A stretch of 64,000 nucleotides of DNA from Dactylorhiza incarnata (taxonomy: Eukaryota > Streptophyta > Magnoliopsida > Asparagales > Orchidaceae): positions 2,875,001 through 2,939,000 of the forward strand of contig JAWHQI010000229.1 of assembly GCA_033032865.1 (NCBI GenBank), read 5' to 3'. Both the position numbers and the translations under genes were made by a program. Numbering within the stretch: the stretch's first letter is position 1; each line of letters begins with the position of its first letter. This document shows positions 31,731 through 41,408 of this stretch, piece after piece. The notes under the pieces were generated by a model that did not search any database, had not been told where the DNA came from, and saw only the letters and a list, made by a program, of their open reading frames with translations.

Positions 31731-32600
31731 CTAAGGCTTGTCACCACGAGACTTGCCAATCACGGGTTCTGTCTTTTTGTAGAAGCAATTGGTAGACAGA
31801 TGATTTGTGCGGCCGCAGATGAAGCACCACTTCCCTTTACCTGGGTTTTGGTTTGAAGGACCAGGCTTAGGATGATTAAGTTTCTGATGTCGAGAACCTG
31901 GACAGAAAGGTTTCTTATGGATCTTTCCTTTGCCTTTGAAGTGATGGTGAGAGGAAGGGTTGTCATGAGCTTCAGTGAGATTCACTTTAGGAGCATGGTC
32001 TTTGGGGGACTTGGAACTTTTAGACTTATGTTCCTCCTCTATGCGGATAACATTTTGAATTTAAACATAAGTGAGGTTAGATTGGTCATGCATTAGTCTA
32101 GTGCTAAAGCCGGACCAAGAATCAGGAAGGGCATCAATAAGACATGCAACTAAATAATTTTCGGAGAGGATTGAGCCATCGGCTCGGATCTTGGATAACA
32201 TCTCATCAAGTTAATGGAGTTGAGGATTGATAGGCTTAGAGGCATCAATCTTGAATTTGTGGAGGTTAGATACGTTGCAACTGTCTATACCCGCATTGTC
32301 AAGGTTATAGCGTACTTCAAGAGCATACCACAAATCCTTAGTTGTACGATATTGAAGAAAAACATCGTAGAGGCTGTCGGACAGGGCACTAAGAATTTGG
32401 CTACGACAATGATATTCTATGTCTACCGGATCTCTATAGGGAATACGTCTGACATAAGTCCTAGTGGTGTTTGCACTGGAGGAAGAAGACGAAGGAAAGG
32501 AGGAAGCGACTGCAGTTGCAGCGCTGGGGTTTTCAGTTTCTGCAGCAGGAACGTCAAAAATCACAGACAAGAGACCTAAGGTGTTCAGTCAATATTCTAC
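31731..32600 (-). pseudogene. Copia-3 gag
   Basis: The N-terminal part (32211-32570) has an Ala/Ser-rich leader, then YRTTKDLWYALEVRY and a stop in LH-stop-LDEML at 32211-32213. The C-terminal part (31731-31985) carries the zinc knuckle CFICGRTNHLSTNC. Intervening residues continue in broken frames. Confidence 0.84.
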
Positions 32601-32907
32601 TTATGCTTGTCAACGACAAAAACAATTTCCGTTAAATTTCTCGGGTTTAATCCCGGCAGAATCATCAGATCTAGAACATAACAGATTTTTGGAATTTAAA
32701 AAACATATAATAAATAACAGTACATGTAAACAAGAAAACAGAGATAATCATTTTGATTATTTGATTTTATTTATCTTGTAATTCTTCGACTTCCCAAGGA
32801 ATACCCGATGAAGGGCTCTCACTGGTACTAGGCGGTTTTGTGGGATGATAACCCAACACGGCCCTTTCGCAAGAGATTATGTGATGTGATCTACAACTTC
32901 TTTAGAT

Positions 32908-34216
32908 TGTTGAAATATTTTCTTATATTCCTATATTAATATATAAAAATAATATATTTTCGGTTTTAAAACTTTTGCAGAACAGTAGATATATATGTAT
33001 ATATACAGCAATATTAATAAAATTGCATGAAGGATGTGAGAAATAAAAGGGATCAAAATATAGTTTAGAATCGAGTCTGGGTAAGGCGTGTAATCACTGC
33101 CCTAAAGAACTTGCACCACCCTCCGGCAGGGCTTTCAACCGATGCTCACTCCTCTAAGGTACAACACCCGGCTAGATCTCAAAAGCTCCGATGTGCGCGG
33201 ACACCGAAGAAGCACAGAGCACTCGAACTCCCACTTGATGAAGAAAATGTAAAGAAAAGAAACCACGAAGACAATCGCAAGAATGAGAGAGGAAGATAGC
33301 AGATTTCTGAAAGCGCAAAGCGTAAGTCGAGAAACGATTCAGAAAAACTCCTATATAGGAGTCTCGGAAAAATAACATGTAATTAATTCCAATGGTTATA
33401 ATTGGCAAGAGATAATCGTGCAGATAAACGTGGAAGATTTCCAACGTAAAAGAGTAATGACGAGAAAAGCGCGTAAAAGAACGGTTAGAAATTACGCGTA
33501 ATAATTGCGCAGAGAAAACGCAAAACGACAGAGGTCGCGTCGAGTTCAATTCGATGCTGCGTCAAAATCATATCGACGCAACTCGACACTACGTCGAGTT
33601 CTTATCGACGCAAGTCAAAACGACGGAGTTTTATTCGATGCAACTCGGCGCTACGTCGAGTTCTTATCGACGCAGGCCAAGCCGACGGAGAACTTGTCGA
33701 CGCAAGTCGATGCTACGTCGAGTTTTTATCGACGCAGGTTGGGTGTGCCGAGTTCTATTCGACGCAACTCCAAAATCAGGCAAGCTAGTCGGCGCTACTT
33801 CGAGTTCTACTCGACGCAGCTCCGACTTTCATTCGACATAATTCCGAATAAAAGTACTGGAACTATTTTGTACAAAAAGTACAATTCAATTCAATTATTC
33901 CCCAAATCCCAAATTCGGATCCGGTCCGGTGTGGTGCGTGCGCACGCGCGTGTGGTTCATAATTTCTCCTTATGTTCTTTTGAACAAATTAGGAGTGAAA
34001 TCACGTATATACTCACTAACAAGAGAGGTGAAAAACAAGGTGGGACTAAATGGTTCATCCTTTCATTCATGAAAGGTTTCCCTCCAAATAATTTGGATTC
34101 TCTCCATCTATTGGTTTTGGAGCTTTTCATCAAATATGAATAATCATACACCAAACACCATAAGGGCTCCAATAAAACATAATAAAACAAATGTTTTATT
34201 TAAAAAATTTCTAACA
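32908..34216 (-). repeat. Copia-3 5' LTR (1309 bp)
   Basis: Partner of 27433-28719. It has the same TCGACG array at about 33535-33835 and a TATA region near 34004-34012 altered to TATATACG. No tRNA-iMet-type site is visible next to it (the minus strand reads ATCTAAAGAAGTTG), so the primer-binding site is either lost or uses another tRNA. Confidence 0.93.
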
Positions 34217-34221
34217 AAATG

Positions 34222-34548
34222 AAGATACCGATGAGTGCACGAACGCAATCTGATGAACTAATGAAGGCTAGCTCTAATGTGATGCAAATGTAACGACTCA
34301 GTCAAATAATTAATTCTGACATACAATTAAGTAAATAATATTAATTTTAAAATACTCATGCATTTAACATCAATTAAGCACAAACATCTGATATTAGTAA
34401 TTAGTCGACGAATGCAGAATATATTAAGAGTGCATTGAAATTGAAATGTGGGGTGAATAAGTATTGTGCGTCTATAGAGAGGAAAAATAGTCAAATCAAT
34501 ATAAGTCAATTATTACTAGCAATGAGTAATTATCCGTACACACGTAGG
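34222..34548. other. AT-rich DNA, possible degraded Gypsy LTR
   Basis: TGTAACGACTCAGTCAAATAA at 34290 resembles the start of long plant Gypsy LTRs. No partner, TSD or coding sequence was found. Confidence 0.25.
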
Positions 34549-35217
34549 GAATGAAAACTGTAATGTACTAATAACTCACCAAGTAATCGATGCAAGTGAT
34601 TGTGGGGAAGCTCCGATGGTGGTGGTGGCGGCTGTCCAGAAGGGAGAAGGTTGTTGTGTAGGGGTTTCGGAGGGGAGAATGGGTTTTTATGGATGGTATT
34701 GGTTGATCGGGATCAATTTTGAGGCGGAGATGATAGGGATGGCTTGGGTCCGTTGTTGGAAGGAGGGAGATAGAGGCTGACCATGGGTGGGGGTGTTTGG
34801 GGGGTGGATTTCAGTGGGATAGGGGATGTGGAGGGCAGAACGATGCTGAGAAATAAGTTTGAAGGTTGTGGGGGTGGCTGTCGGGATGATGGAGGGTGTC
34901 GGAGGTGGCGGTGGGAATGAAAACTGCAATGTAATAACTCTCAAAGTAATCGATGCAAAAGGTTGTGGGGAAGCTCCGATGGTGGTGGTGGCGGCTGTCT
35001 GGAAGGGAGAAGGTTGTTGTGTAGGGGTTTTCGGAGGAGAGAATGGGCTTTTGTGGATGGTATTGGTTGATCGGGATCAATTTTGAGGCGGGGATGATAG
35101 GGATGGCTTGGGTCCGTGGTTGGAAGGAGGGAGATAAAGGCTGACCATGGGTGGGGGTGTTTGGGGGTAGATTTCAGTGGGATAGGGGATGTGTAGGGCA
35201 GAACGATGCTGAGAAAG
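34549..35217. repeat. 366-bp tandem duplication, G-rich
   Basis: GAATGAAAACTG starts both copies (34549 and 34915), and CGATGGTGGTGGTGGCGGCTG and GAGGCTGACCATGGGTGGGG recur at the same 366-bp spacing. A third, partial and rearranged copy lies at 37426-37730. Antisense proline-rich frames come from composition. Confidence 0.85.
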
Positions 35218-35359
35218 AGTTGAGATTATTAATATTGGTCTATTAGTATGTGAGTGGATTTAGTCACACATTGTGAGTCAAGTTTTATGTATCATTGTGG
35301 ATGAATAAGATAACTTAAGCATTTCTATTCTTTTTCTACTTGGTATCAGAGCCTAATCC

Positions 35360-36230
35360 TGTATGCCCTAATTTGATTTCCCGCATCTTTTTTCTCTCGT
35401 TTTTTCTGCGTCTTGCCTCGTCTCCGCCGCAAGCCCCGACTTCTGCTTCGCTCCCGTCTCCAGCTTCTGCGGCGCTCCTGTCGACGGAATCGACATCGGA
35501 TTCCATCAACGGGAGCGGATCTTGGCCCCCCTGCTACTACGCTCGCTTCCATCGACGCCGGCGTCGATGCCTGCTTCTCCCGTCGAAGTCGATGCATGTT
35601 TCTCCTGTTGAAGTCGGCGTTTGCTTCTCCCGTCGAAGTCGACGACTGCTTCTGTCGTCGACGACTGTTGACAGGCTTCCTCTTCTCCCGTCGACGCTAC
35701 TGTCTAGATCTGTCGTCGACGCTACTATCCATATCTCCAGTCGACGCTGCTTTCAGATCTTCCTGTCGACGTTGCTTTCAGATCTTATTGTCCAAATCTC
35801 GTGCATGTTCGCTGTTGTTGCTGCTCCAGACCTTCTTCTGGCTTCTTCCGCTGCTCCCTGTTGCAGTCGGACTCTCGATGGTCTCCACTGATGTTCTTGC
35901 CGGAGATATTGTTCCCACTGCTAGCTTCTCTCGTTGATGATGTGGATGATGGAGTGTGTTGCTTTTTTTGCAGTTTTATTTGTGCCTTCCTCGTGTTTCG
36001 TGTGTTTTTATGCCTATTTGCACGTGAGTTTCACGTGAGGGGGAGTGGTTGGGATGAGGGCGACCCGAATGATCTTTCCCGTTGTTCGCCTTAGTCCCAC
36101 ATGGCCTCTAGGCTTATGTCGGGTGTTGTTTGTGTCTCCCCAAGTTTTTCCTTGATGATTGGTAGGTGGTATGGTCTTTGGTGGTGGTCTTTTTCCCTTT
36201 CTCTTTTATCCTCGCGTTCTCGTAGATTCG
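35360..36230 (+). other. internal region of the non-autonomous element
   Basis: Contains irregular GTCGACG(C)TACT and CCCGTCGAAGTCGA repeats at about 35575-35775 and overlapping Ser-rich open frames (35340-35891 and 35413-35937) without any retroviral domain. It could be a residual leader or captured host sequence; I do not recognise it. Confidence 0.5.
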
Positions 36231-36962
36231 TGAGTGTTGAAACCGTCAATCGGTCTCTGAGTTCGGACCCACAAGGGATGTAGCCTGCGCCTACTTCTCC
36301 CTCACTAAACTCTCCAGACCGAGGATGAAAAATCTGGAACAGACCCAAGGCTGCAGCGAGGAGGTCCCGCCACACACTCGGAAGATCTTAGAGAGCTTCC
36401 CCTCCCAAACCAATGCTCAGTCGGGCACCTTGGAGGGCACTAGCAGCCAACTCCGAAAACTGCCTGGAGGAGAGAACTCAAAAGATCTGATCCCCTCCAA
36501 GGTGCCCTTAAGGGTCTATTTATAGATTTTCTAGCCGTAGACTGCAAATAGCGTAAATCCGCCTTTTGGTTCTGCTAATCGCACCCCAGACTGGTCTGCT
36601 AACAGCCTAACTCCGTTGTTCTGAGGAGCTATTGGCAGCCCACAAGGGGTATCTGGGTCATTTTGCCCCCAGATCCCCTTGTGCGAGTGGTCCTTGAGGG
36701 TACCACTCGCCTCCCTGGGTGAGTGGTCCATGAAGGTACCATTCTCTTCTTCTTGATCCCCCAAGCGAGCGGGGCTTAGGTCTCCCACTCGCCCGTCTAT
36801 CCGCACTCCAGAGCCTTCTCGCCAGTGAGTGTTTCCTCATGCTCTTCGGGCGGAAACCCCTCTCGGCTCGTGCAAATGCCTACTTGTACCACCCCTTTCT
36901 CCTTCTGGCGACCTTGAGTCTGGGGGTGGGACCACTCGGCGAATACGGGGTTGTACAGTGAG
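36230..36962 (-). mobile_element. solo Ty3/Gypsy LTR (723 bp) with GTGAG TSD
   Basis: LTR at 36235-36957 from TGTTGAAACCGTCAATCGG to CGGGGTTGTACA, flanked by GTGAG at 36230-36234 and 36958-36962. It is clearly homologous to the Tat LTRs at 38784 and 50036 (shared AGTTCGGACCCAC, CTTCTCCCTCACTA and CGGCGAATACGGG blocks) but diverged by roughly a fifth. No internal sequence remains, as expected after LTR-LTR recombination. Confidence 0.92.
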
Positions 36963-37185
36963 TGTGGTGTTATCCCCGCGGTCTCGTAGATTCGTGTGTG
37001 TGGTGTTATCCCAGCAGTCTCGTAGATTCGTGTGTGTGGTGTTATCCCCGCAGTCTCGTAAATTCGTGTGTGGTGTTATCCCCGCGGTCTCGTAGAATCG
37101 TGTGTGGTGTTATCCCCGCGGTCTCGTAGAATCGTGTGTGTGGTGTTATCCTCGCGGTCTCGTAGATTCGTGTGTGTGGTTTCCC
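36963..37185. repeat. 34-36-bp minisatellite interrupted by the solo LTR
   Basis: About six copies of GTGGTGTTATCCCCGCGGTC followed by TCGTAGATTCGTGT. One more unit (TATCCTCGCGTTCTCGTAG) lies left of the solo LTR at 36208-36230, so the LTR inserted inside this array. Confidence 0.85.
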
Positions 37186-37425
37186 CTCTATCCATCTTAT
37201 CCCACCTTTGCCTACCACCTTTACCGTTTCCATTGATGTTGTCAAGCTTGAGGTTTCCCCTCCAGCTTGAGGGGGAGAGTTGAGATTATTAATATTGGTC
37301 TATTAGTATGTGAGTGGGTTTAGTCCCACATTGTGAGTCAAGTTTTATGTATCATTGTATTTCCTATATATTCCCCCCTTTGTGGAGGAATAAGATAACT
37401 TAAGCATTTCTATTCTTTTTCTACC

Positions 37426-38130
37426 GGTTGTTGTGTATGGGTTTTCGGAGCGGAGAATGGGCTTTTGTGGATGGTATTGGTTAATCGGGATCAATTTTGA
37501 GGCGGGGATGATAGGGATGGCTTGGGTCCGTTGTTGGAAGGAGGGAGATAGAGGCTGACCATGGGCGGGGGTGTTTGGGGGGTGAATTTCAGTGGGATTC
37601 GGGGATGTGGAGGGCAGAACGATGCTGAGAAAGAAGTTTGAAGGTTGTGGGGGTGGCTGTCGGGATGATGGAGGGTGTCGGAGGTGGCGGCGGAAGGCTG
37701 GGGTTGGGGAAGGCCGTGGGTGGTGGCTGTCGAGCTGGTACAGGGTATAAGAGGCGGAGGTTCCCATGGCTGGGAGGGGTGGTGGATGGATATGGAATGA
37801 AGGATGAGGGTTGTCGGGGGGGGCTGGACGGAGAGGATGAAGGGAGGAGAGGGGTCGACAGGAAGTGTTGGAGGCGATGCGGGCGGCGGAGCGATGCTGG
37901 AAGCCAACAAATGGCGGTGTCAGGGTGCTTGGAGGACGGGGCAGCGGTGGCGGGCTCTGAAGTGGGCGGTGGAGGCAAGAGAGCAGCGGACGGGGGATTC
38001 GGCACCCCCAGAGACAGGATCCAGCGGCTTCGCACCGCGCAGGAGGATCAGCGTCTCACTGAGCCCACGATCGAGCGGTTTCTCTCTGTATAAACAGCAA
38101 ACTCTCGATACCTCTATGCCCTAACCGGTT
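37426..38130. repeat. third, partial copy of the G-rich repeat
   Basis: 37426-37665 matches the repeat at 34640-34880 (GGGTTTTCGGAG, GGGATGATAGGGATGGC, GAGGCTGACCATGGGCGGGG), then diverges. Overlapping Pro/Gly-rich frames on both strands were rejected as composition artefacts. Confidence 0.65.
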
Positions 38131-38778
38131 GGAATAAAAAAGAGGGGGGATTTAGGTTAAGTCATCGAACGACCCCAAACTCGCAATCGGATATCTTAAC
38201 CTAAATCTCAAAATACACGTCAAAAAATAAAACACGTAAATATACTTAAATTCGAGACGGTCGCGATCATGGTCTCCGTTCGTCCATCTAACGATCTGAA
38301 AAGTGCTGACTAACTAATTCCTCACATGATGCACGAACAATCTCCGTCATATTGATTTTTCTAAATGAACGCAAAAAATATTTTGCATGATTCAATGCCC
38401 AAAAAAATCATTTGGGTTTGTTTTTGTTGTTAGATTTTAGTTAACTAACGCTCACCAAAGAGAGGCATTAAGATAGTACAAATAAACTAATAACGTTTGG
38501 CACTGCTGTACCATTTTGGAGCACCCTGTATCATTTCCTTCCTGAAAATGGATCTGAGTATGTTGATCAAACTGTAAGCGCTAAGCAGTATATCAAAGAG
38601 TTACTGATAGACAAGAACGATTGTTCTGAGGTGCTAAGTATGTGGAGGCGTGCGAGAGCCTGGTTTAAACATACATCGGATTAAAAAAATTTATTGGTAT
38701 AGAAATACCATGTGGTGGACCCTCACACATGAGCTTAAGCTTTTTAGTTGAATGTAGGTTTAACCATTGTTGTATATC
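38131..38778. other. intergenic DNA left of the Tat element
   Basis: A small foldback (GGATTTAGGTTAAG at 38149 with CTTAACCTAAATC at 38201) is present. 38640-38783 is similar to 50985-51130 beyond the Tat element. No gene recognised. Confidence 0.45.
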
Positions 38779-38783
38779 ATCCA

Positions 38784-39462
38784 TGTTGAAACCTTCAACA
38801 GGTCTATCGAGTTCGGACCCACTGGGGGTGTAGCCGATGATTACTTCTCCCTCACTAGACTCTCTGGACGGTGGATGTGAGAATATGAATAGACCCAAGG
38901 CTGAAGCGAGGAGGTCCCGCCACACAACCGGAAGATCTTAGAGAGCTTCCCCTCCCAAACCAGAACTCCACCGGGCACCTTGGAGGGCACTAGCAGCCGA
39001 CCAAAAACTAGCCTGGAGGAGAGGATTCTCTAAAATCGGATCTCCTCCAAGGTGCCCTTAAGGGTCTATTTATAGATTTTTCTAGGCTGGTCTGCAAATA
39101 ACATGAATCCGCCTTTTAATTTTACTAACAGCACCCCAAATTGGTCTGCTAACAGCCTAACTCCGCTGTTCCGAAAGGCTATTTGCAGCCCACCAGGGGT
39201 ATTAGGGTCATTTTCCCCTCAAATCATCCTGGGCGAGTGATCCGTGAGGGCACCACTCGCTGGGCACCCGCCTAGCTGGGCGAGTGCCCACGCTTCCGGG
39301 CGAGTGGTCCGTGAGAGCACCACTCGCCTAGCTCCTTCTCTTCTGCACCTTACCCCCACCTAACCGGGGGTACTTCCACCTCCTAGCCGGGGCGAATGAT
39401 CGGGCTGACCCAGGTCTCGCCACTTGGCTTGAGGGGCCCACTCGGCGAATACGGGTTGTACA
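38784..39462 (-). repeat. Tat element 3' LTR (679 bp)
   Basis: TGTTGAAACC to GGGTTGTACA. Minus-strand TATAAATA at 39067-39074. The segment 39228-39331 holds alternating GGGCGAGTG and CACTCGC motifs in inverted orientation. A purine tract candidate (minus strand AAAGAGCGGGGATTG) adjoins at 39463-39477. Confidence 0.95.
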
Positions 39463-39572
39463 CAATCCCCGCTCTTTGCGAGCGGTTACTACGCTCGGAA
39501 AGAACAGTCCAACCCTGTATTCGGTGAGTGCTTGCTGACTGGGCTCACAAGATTCTGTGGGTCCCACCGTTG

Positions 39573-39583
39573 TCCTATATATA
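39573..39583 (+). promoter_or_regulatory. TATA box candidate for antisense gene A
   Basis: CTATATATATC on the plus strand, 83 bases before the proposed start codon at 39666 and about 110 bases inside the 3' LTR border. Placement would give transcription starting near 39605, downstream of the first ATG at 39591. Confidence 0.55.
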
Positions 39584-39665
39584 TCTCTTCATGTCAGAAC
39601 TTCCTGGAGCGTTGACAACCCTCGATTCGGAGCTTCTCCCCTCCCTTAGCTCTTCACCGAGATCA

Positions 39666-40956
39666 ATGTCTTCTCACAAGCCTTCCGCGAGACCCCTCTC
39701 GCTGGAGATGATCGAGCGTCTGGCCGCGGCCCAAGCTGTAACTGCCCCCAAGGCAGCCAAATTTGCTCCCTGGCTTATGTCTAAGCGGGACCCGAGTGCC
39801 CCCTACGTCTCGCGTCGAGCCAAGGCGATTCGACTGAATCGTCAGAGAGGCGAGACTGCCTCGGAATCCCCTGCGGGCACTCCTCCGGCGAGGACTCCGC
39901 CGACGGATACTCTTCCGGCAAGGAATCCTCCGGACCCCGGGACGCAGGTATTAGGATTCCTCTCGTCCCTCTGTTCAGTTCCTCTCCTTACCCTGCCTTT
40001 GTTCTGACCATTCGCAGGGGATCTCGATGCCCGAGACCGGCCACGGGGCAGTCTCGAGCAGTGTCGTGGTGCCACCTCCCCCGGACGAGAGGCCTCCAGA
40101 TCGGGACCTTGCTCCTCCACCTCCTCCGGGCGAGACCTCATTGCAGTCCGGTAAGTTGTAAACCCTTTTAGATTCACCCTTCATGATGCTCGCTGCTGAC
40201 CACTGTTTTTTGTAGCCCTTGACCCCAACCTTCCGCTGCGGAACCCCTCCGTTCTTGCGGATGAGCCGAGGGTATCTCCCCAGAAGGGATCCGGTCATCA
40301 GGGCCGTGCGGATGATCCTGCGGATGCTCCAGCTCTTACCTCACAGCCCTACCGTCCTGGAAAGGGAAAGGTCCTACCTCCCGCCGGGCTGTTTGGAACG
40401 CACCCTCATTCGTCTCGTCCTTCAGGTCACAAGGACCCCACCCCAGGTCAGTTCACTCACCTGCCCCTATCGTACTCGCATATTTTACCACTACTGACCT
40501 AGTTGTGATTTCGCAGGCTATCGGGAAGCCTCCCCCTTTGATTCCTACTACGAGGGGGGAGAGGGGATGCTCTCGCCTCTCCCTTCCCCTGGGGATCTCG
40601 CCGACTTTCTGGGTGACCCCTCAGATCACGCGACCCTGAAGGAGCGGATCACGGAGGTCTTGGGGAAGCTCATCCACATCCAGCGAAATGTCGCCGGCCA
40701 GGTGGACGACGTGCGGCTGAGAGTCGCGCGTGAGTTAAAGGACCTCCAGCGGGACTACTCGCGCATTCTCGCGACGGTGGAGCGCCTGGGGGGTGAAGGA
40801 GGGGAGTTGTCTCCCGAAAGACACGCCGCGCGAGCTCGGGACCAACTCCAACTGGCTTCCCATGAGATCACCAACATGCTCGCATATTTCCGCCCGCGAA
40901 TGCCCCTGGAAGCTGGGTCGCGAAAGCGAGGTCGGTGGGTCTGGGAGGAGTATTGA
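39666..40956 (+). CDS. Tat antisense gene A, four exons (about 361 aa), unrecognised
   Basis: Proposed exons 39666-39947, 40018-40150, 40216-40446 and 40517-40956. The introns are 70, 65 and 70 bp, each GT-AG (ACGCAG|GTATTA, TCCG|GTAAGT, CCCCAG|GTCAGT donors), and phases 0, 1 and 1 join without a stop. The protein has a basic N-terminus (SYVSRRAKAIRLN-like), long Pro/Ser-rich exons 2-3, and a helical, probably coiled-coil C-terminus with VRLRVARELKDLQRDYSRI. The ATG at 39666 is preferred over 39591 because of the TATA position. I do not recognise the family. Transcription opposes gag-pol. Confidence 0.65.
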
Positions 40957-41288
40957 GCTAGTCTTCATTCGCCCTTCTTGTAATTCTTCTGTTTTCTGTA
41001 GCGCGGATGCTGAACTTTTATTTCTGTTTGTAATAATCTTATGTCCTGTGTTTTGCGAATGCTCTATTCTTTGTCCTTTATTTAATATGTCTTGCTTGGG
41101 TATTGCCGAATGCTTTACTATTGTCGAATGCTTTCTTAACCTCTTTCGCGTAGTCGATGAGCGAATAGCCACAGGGCACTTGTCATTACTGGGCGAGAGG
41201 GGTCGGCCCGGGTTCCGAGGCGTCGGGAAGGCGCGACTGCTATCCGCACACCCGTTACCTCGAAAGCCCAAACGCCGTTTAGCCCCTC

Positions 41289-41296
41289 TATAAATA
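41289..41296 (+). promoter_or_regulatory. TATA box of antisense gene B
   Basis: CTATAAATAG 113 bases upstream of the ATG at 41409, followed by a pyrimidine-rich leader. The spacing fits a plant Pol II promoter independent of the LTRs. Confidence 0.7.
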
Positions 41297-41408
41297 GGCC
41301 TTTCAACCACCGTATTAAATACCTTACCATCCGCTCCTTCTTTTTCCTCGCGCTAGCACTCGCGCTTCTCTCTTCTCTGCTGTTTTCTTATCCTTCGTCA
41401 TTCGCGAC

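Larger units (their letters stand above)
27428..34221 (-). mobile_element. Copia-3: decayed Ty1/Copia element with 1.3-kb LTRs
   Basis: The element spans 27433-34216 (6.8 kb) between AAATG TSDs at 27428-27432 and 34217-34221. LTRs are 1287 and 1309 bp, roughly 94% identical over the compared first 430 bases. Coding remnants run on the minus strand in the Copia order gag, protease, integrase, RNase H. The reverse-transcriptase core is missing and several stops and frameshifts are present. It is non-autonomous and older than Copia-1 and Copia-2. Confidence 0.93.
35221..37424 (+). mobile_element. non-autonomous Copia-like element (interrupted by a solo LTR)
   Basis: Two short LTRs beginning TGAGATTATTAATATTGG (35221-35339, 119 bp; 37281-37424, 144 bp) enclose an iMet primer-binding site TGGTATCAGAGCC at 35341-35353 and a purine tract TTGAGGGGGAGA at 37268-37279, in the plus orientation. 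The interior, about 1.2 kb after removing the nested solo LTR, has no gag-pol. No TSD flanks it, and its flanks come from non-adjacent parts of the 366-bp repeat, implying rearrangement. The 5' LTR lacks a 24-bp block containing CTATATAT. Confidence 0.82.

Noticed and set aside
37345..38093. Pro-rich minus-strand and Gly-rich plus-strand frames
   Set aside because: They derive from the G-rich duplicated block; frames conflict and codon structure is absent.
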